64,000 nt of DNA, taken from assembly GCF_014646055.1 (NCBI RefSeq), contig NZ_BMMS01000010.1, positions 139,674-203,673 on the forward strand, in the 5' to 3' direction. Source of the DNA: Wenjunlia tyrosinilytica (GTDB taxonomy: Bacteria; Actinomycetota; Actinomycetes; Streptomycetales; Streptomycetaceae). The notes under the pieces are model-generated. The model saw only the letters and a list, made by a program, of their open reading frames with translations. It ran no database searches and was not told where the DNA came from. Of this stretch, positions 61,273 through 64,000 are shown in pieces (the first letter of the stretch is position 1; every line of letters begins with the position of its first letter). Made by a program: the position numbers and the translations under genes.

Positions 61273-62780
61273 CCGGCGATTCCACCACCCGGGTCCGCGA
61301 CGGCTTCGCCGAGGCCCGCAAGGCCGCCGACGCCGTGCTCTTCGAGGGCTATGTGCTCTACCCCTACCGTGCCTCGGCGGCGAAGAACCGGATGCGCTGG
61401 CAGTTCGGGGTGCTCGTTCCCCAGTCATGGGAGGACGCCGGAGGCGAGCACGCCCACCAGCGCACCGAGTGCCTCCTGGAGCCGCGCGGGGCCGAACGGC
61501 TCGTCGTGGAGCTGCGCTTCCTCCATGTGCGGCGCCGCACCGTGGAGCGCCCCTTCGCCGACGGCGGCGGCTTCGAGGAGGTGCCGGAGCTGGAACTGCC
61601 CGACCGGGTCCTGGTGCCCTGGGACGAGGGCAGCGAGGAGCGGATCGAACTGGCCGTGCCGCTGGAGGAGCTGTCCGGCGACGGCCACACCGCCCGCTTC
61701 ACCCGGCCGTGGTCGCGCGAGTACGAGGCCGTGGAGGGCGCCGACGGCCGCACCGCCGCCCGCCTGCGGCGTGAGGCGCAGCGGCTGGAGGGCGAGATCC
61801 GGCTGCGGATGGAGCCGGTGCCCGGCCCGTACGGCGCAATGCGCCTGACCGCGACGGTGCGCAACACCTCTCCCTGGGCGCCTCCCGCCTCGCGGGCGGG
61901 ACGGGAGGACGCGCTGCCGTACAGCCTGGTCGGCGCCCATCTCCTGCTCGGACTGCCCGGCGGGCGCTTCGTGTCGATGACGGACCCTCCGGAATGGGCA
62001 CGCCCGGCCGCGGAGGCCTGCCGCAACGAGCACACCTGGCCGGTGCTGGCCACACCCGACGGCGACGACGTCCTGCTGTCCTCGCCGATCATCCTGGAGG
62101 ACCGCCCGCAGGTGGCCGCCGAGAGCGCGGGAACCCTCTACGACGCCACCGAGATCGACGAGATCCTCTCCCTGCGCACCGCGGCCCTGACCGAGGGCGA
62201 GAAGCGCGAGGCGCGCGGCACGGACCAGCGGGCCGCCGAGGTGATCGACCTCGTGGACACCCTCCCCTCCGATGTGATGGAGCGGCTGCACGGGGCCATT
62301 CGGGGGCTTCGGGAGGTCACGCGGGACGAGGACGAGTCCCCGGCGGACGGGACGGAGTCGGACAGGAGCGGGCCGGACAGGAGCGGGCCGGACAGGAGCG
62401 GGCCGGACGGGAAGGAGCCGGACGGGACGGAGCCCCCGGCGGTGCCCTCGCTGCCCACGGGTCCGGGCATGCCCTGGTGGGACCCCGGCAACGATCCGGA
62501 GGTCGACCCCGACAGGGACACCGTGAGTGTGTCCGGCTGCGCCCTGGGAGCGGGCAGCCGGGTGGCGCTGCGGCCGGGACAGCGCCGCACCGACGCGCAG
62601 GACATCTTCCTGCACGGGCGGACGGCGACGGTCGAGGCGGTCCTGCACGACGTCGACGGTGAGGTGCACTTCGCGGTGGTCGTCGACGGCGACCCGGGCG
62701 CGGACGTGCGCCGCGAGCAGGGACGCTTCCTCTACTTCCGCCCCGACGAGGTGGAGCCGCTGACCGAGGAGGACGTATGA
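61269..62780 (+). CDS. Uncharacterised hydrogenase-cluster protein (503 aa)
   Basis: I recognise no named domain. The N-terminal ~250 residues (DAVLFEGYVLYPYRASAAKNRMRWQFGVLVPQSW; ECLLEPRGAERLVVELRFLHVRRRTVER; TARFTRPWSREYEAVEG) look like a mixed alpha/beta domain. The middle (NTWPVLATPDGDDVLLSSPIILEDRPQVAAESAGTLYDATEIDEILSLRTAALTEGEKREAR) is conserved-looking, followed by a DRSGP repeat linker and a C-terminal beta domain (VALRPGQRRTDAQDIFLHGRTATVEAVLHDVDGEVHFAVVVDGDPGADVRREQGRFLYFRPDEVEPL). Because it sits between DUF6084 and the maturation protease with 4-base overlaps on both sides, a role in hydrogenase assembly or membrane linkage is likely (inference). Confidence 0.82.
   Translation: MTGDSTTRVRDGFAEARKAADAVLFEGYVLYPYRASAAKNRMRWQFGVLVPQSWEDAGGEHAHQRTECLLEPRGAERLVVELRFLHVRRRTVERPFADGGGFEEVPELELPDRVLVPWDEGSEERIELAVPLEELSGDGHTARFTRPWSREYEAVEGADGRTAARLRREAQRLEGEIRLRMEPVPGPYGAMRLTATVRNTSPWAPPASRAGREDALPYSLVGAHLLLGLPGGRFVSMTDPPEWARPAAEACRNEHTWPVLATPDGDDVLLSSPIILEDRPQVAAESAGTLYDATEIDEILSLRTAALTEGEKREARGTDQRAAEVIDLVDTLPSDVMERLHGAIRGLREVTRDEDESPADGTESDRSGPDRSGPDRSGPDGKEPDGTEPPAVPSLPTGPGMPWWDPGNDPEVDPDRDTVSVSGCALGAGSRVALRPGQRRTDAQDIFLHGRTATVEAVLHDVDGEVHFAVVVDGDPGADVRREQGRFLYFRPDEVEPLTEEDV
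62361..62420 (+). repeat. 15-bp in-frame repeat in the 503-aa protein gene
   Basis: GACAGGAGCGGGCCG three times exactly (62361-62405) plus a diverged fourth copy, encoding DRSGP units in an inter-domain linker. Confidence 0.9.
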
Positions 62781-63541
62781 GCACCGCCTCCGCACCCCGG
62801 GTCCCCTCGGCCGACCGCACCCTGGTGGCCGGAGTGGGCAATATCTTCCTGGGCGACGACGGCTTCGGCGTCGAGACCGTACGGCGGCTGGCCGGACATC
62901 CCCTGCCCGAGGACGTGGACGTCATGGACGTCGGCATCCGCGGTGTCCACCTCGCCTACCGGCTGCTCGAGGGCTACCGCAGGCTCGTCCTGGTGGACAC
63001 CGCCTCCCGGGGAGCGCGGCCGGGGACCGTGCACCTCGTCGAGGCCCCCGCCACCGCGGCGAAGGCCCCGGGACCCCCGATGGACGGGCACTCGATGGAC
63101 CCCGCCGCCGTGCTCGCCCTGGTGCACGAACTGCGCGAGGGCGCGGGCGGAACGGTGCCCGAGCAGGTGCTGGTGGTGGGCTGCGAGCCGATGGACCTCG
63201 ACGAGGGGATCGGCCTGAGCCAACCGGTGGCGCAGGCCGTCGACCGGGCCGTGGACCTGGTCCTGGAGATCGTGCGCGGACCCGGCCCCGCCGTGGTCGG
63301 GCGGCCGGACGCGGCCCTCACAGGCGACGCCGCCAACCGCCCCACCGACGACCGCTTCACCGACGACCGCTTCACCGACAACCGCTTCACCGACGACCGA
63401 GCGAGCGAAGGAGACGGGCATGGATCGGATGTGGATGGCCGCCACCGCGGCGGTGGCGCTGGGAGCGACGCTGCTGCTGACGAAGGCCGTGCTGCCGGAC
63501 GTGCAGCGCTACCTGCGGATCCGCCGGATGTGAACCGATGA
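62777..63541 (+). CDS. [NiFe]-hydrogenase maturation protease, HyaD/HupD family (254 aa)
   Basis: Endopeptidase that removes the C-terminal tail of the large subunit after nickel insertion. Family motifs: TLVAGVGNIFLGDDGFGVETV (N-terminal Glu ligand region), DVDVMDVGIRGVHLAYRLLEGYRRLVLVDTAS (Asp), MDGHSMDPAAVL (His) and VLVVGCEPMDLDEGIGLSQPV. The core ends by ~residue 178 (DLVLEIV). The remaining ~75 residues are repetitive (TDDRF units) and overlap, in another frame, a whole small gene at 63420-63533, so they may be non-essential. ATG 62777 overlaps the preceding stop (ATGA). Confidence 0.92.
   Translation: MSTASAPRVPSADRTLVAGVGNIFLGDDGFGVETVRRLAGHPLPEDVDVMDVGIRGVHLAYRLLEGYRRLVLVDTASRGARPGTVHLVEAPATAAKAPGPPMDGHSMDPAAVLALVHELREGAGGTVPEQVLVVGCEPMDLDEGIGLSQPVAQAVDRAVDLVLEIVRGPGPAVVGRPDAALTGDAANRPTDDRFTDDRFTDNRFTDDRASEGDGHGSDVDGRHRGGGAGSDAAADEGRAAGRAALPADPPDVNR
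63344..63403 (+). repeat. 15-bp tandem repeat, 4 copies, in the protease tail
   Basis: ACCGACGACCGCTTC at 63344, 63359, 63374 (one change) and 63389 (last three bases changed), encoding TDDRF units; it lies just upstream of the ribosome binding site of the nested DUF6893 gene. Confidence 0.93.
63420..63533 (+). CDS. DUF6893-like small membrane protein (37 aa), nested out of frame
   Basis: A 37-residue protein, MDRMWMAATAAVALGATLLL followed by TKAVLPDVQRYLRIRRM, with one N-terminal membrane helix and a basic C-terminal tail. The ATG has an excellent ribosome binding site (GAAGGAGACGGGC). Similar tiny proteins (DUF6893) follow group 1h hydrogenase protease genes in Streptomyces, as I recall. 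It lies wholly inside the maturation protease frame (different reading frame), ending 8 bases before that stop. A membrane-anchoring or electron-transfer-linking role is speculative. Confidence 0.8.
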   Translation: MDRMWMAATAAVALGATLLLTKAVLPDVQRYLRIRRM

Positions 63542-63549
63542 GGGCTCGC

Positions 63550-63954
63550 CTACGGCCAGGTCCTCCGGCGCTCGGGACGCTCGGGGCGATCCGCCCCGGG
63601 CCGTCGGACGACGTCCGCGCACTCGAGCTGCGCGTAGCGTTCGAGGAAGACATGGAGCGTGCTGTGCAGTTCGCCCAGGCGCATGAACCACAGGGCCAGC
63701 TCCATGGCGCCCTTCGGCGTGATCTCGTACTCGCGCCGCGCGGGACCGGTCGCGGACGCCCTCCAGGAGGAGGCCACGACCCCGTCGTGCTCCATACCGC
63801 GGAGCAACCGGTACACATGCGCCGACTCAGTCATCGGCCAGCCGAAGGCCTCCATCCGCTGGACGAGTTCGTATCCGTGGTCCGGCCGCTCGGCGACCAG
63901 GAGCAGAAGCACCGGGACGGCGAGAGCGCGCCGTTCGACACCGTGAACGGTCAT
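63550..63954 (-). CDS. PadR family transcriptional regulator (134 aa)
   Basis: Winged-helix repressor: ALAVPVLLLLVAERPDHGYELVQRMEAFGWPMTESAHVYRLLRGMEHDGVVASSWRASATGPARREYEITPKGAMELALWFMRLGELHSTLHVFLERY. The HGYEL motif, the wing (PARREYEITPKG) and a C-terminal dimerisation helix are all recognisable. GGAG nine bases ahead supports ATG 63954; ATG 63969 and GTG 63984 are also in frame. It is convergent with the hydrogenase cluster, leaving 8 bases between them, so a role in its control is possible but not indicated by any operator seen here. Confidence 0.88.
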   Translation of the reverse strand: MTVHGVERRALAVPVLLLLVAERPDHGYELVQRMEAFGWPMTESAHVYRLLRGMEHDGVVASSWRASATGPARREYEITPKGAMELALWFMRLGELHSTLHVFLERYAQLECADVVRRPGADRPERPERRRTWP

Positions 63955-64000
63955 GGCATGGCTCTCCATAAGGCTGTCGCCCACCGTGGGGAGGCGATCT

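Overview
This window is very GC-rich (roughly 70% or more), densely packed with genes, and uses many GTG and some TTG starts with strong GGAGG-type ribosome binding sites. The gene content (SpoIIE/ANTAR phosphatase, many-HAMP hybrid kinase, SrsABC-like phenolic lipid genes, actinobacterial group 1h hydrogenase, PspAB, type ISP protein, FUSC, S53 peptidase) is that of a Streptomyces or close relative. I see no tRNA, rRNA, CRISPR array, transposase or phage gene, so it looks like ordinary chromosome, probably towards an arm because of its accessory and secreted-protein content.

Layout. 1-2,000: two divergent citrate synthase-family genes, one with an N-terminal helix-turn-helix, around an inverted-repeat promoter region. 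2,000-7,700: a secreted AMIN-like protein, a small DUF6221-like protein, two adjacent MuiA/DUF4139 genes and a VOC protein. 7,800-12,800: glutamate decarboxylase, OsmC peroxiredoxin, ArsC-like protein, a tiny zinc-ribbon protein, an uncharacterised 241-residue protein and a FUSC membrane protein. 12,900-25,200: exported or surface functions (sialidase, SecD-like lipoprotein, X-Pro peptidase, YoaK membrane protein, S53 sedolisin) plus a VOC protein, a type ISP restriction-family protein and an XRE-like protein. 25,250-31,700: PspAB and HtpX, a lipoprotein, an NADP oxidoreductase, a lamin-tail protein and gamma-glutamyltransferase.

31,780-37,200 is a sulfur-scavenging operon: a predicted short cysteine-containing leader peptide, a structured leader, an FMN reductase, a sulfonate-type ABC transporter (binding protein, ATPase, permease) and an FMN-dependent monooxygenase. 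37,500-39,200 holds two tandem ATP-grasp enzymes of unknown product. 39,400-43,500 has redox genes, including an FAD-Rieske protein and an FAD oxidoreductase broken by a single-base frameshift, followed by an SRPBCC protein. 43,650-47,300 is an srsABC-like phenolic lipid operon facing a UbiA prenyltransferase.

47,400-55,500: a small membrane protein, a PRC-barrel protein, a 1,527-residue hybrid histidine kinase with seven 92-residue HAMP repeats, and an ANTAR-GAF-PAS-SpoIIE phosphatase. 55,776-63,541 is a translationally coupled [NiFe]-hydrogenase group 1h cluster: small and large subunits, a NifU-Cys4 fusion, DUF5947, DUF6084, an uncharacterised 503-residue protein, the maturation protease and a nested 37-residue DUF6893 protein. 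It likely scavenges atmospheric H2. A PadR regulator closes the window. The most rewarding parts are the hydrogenase accessory genes of unknown function, the nested ORF, the sulfur leader peptide, the ATP-grasp pair, and short tandem repeats that recur at gene ends and inside the hydrogenase accessory genes.
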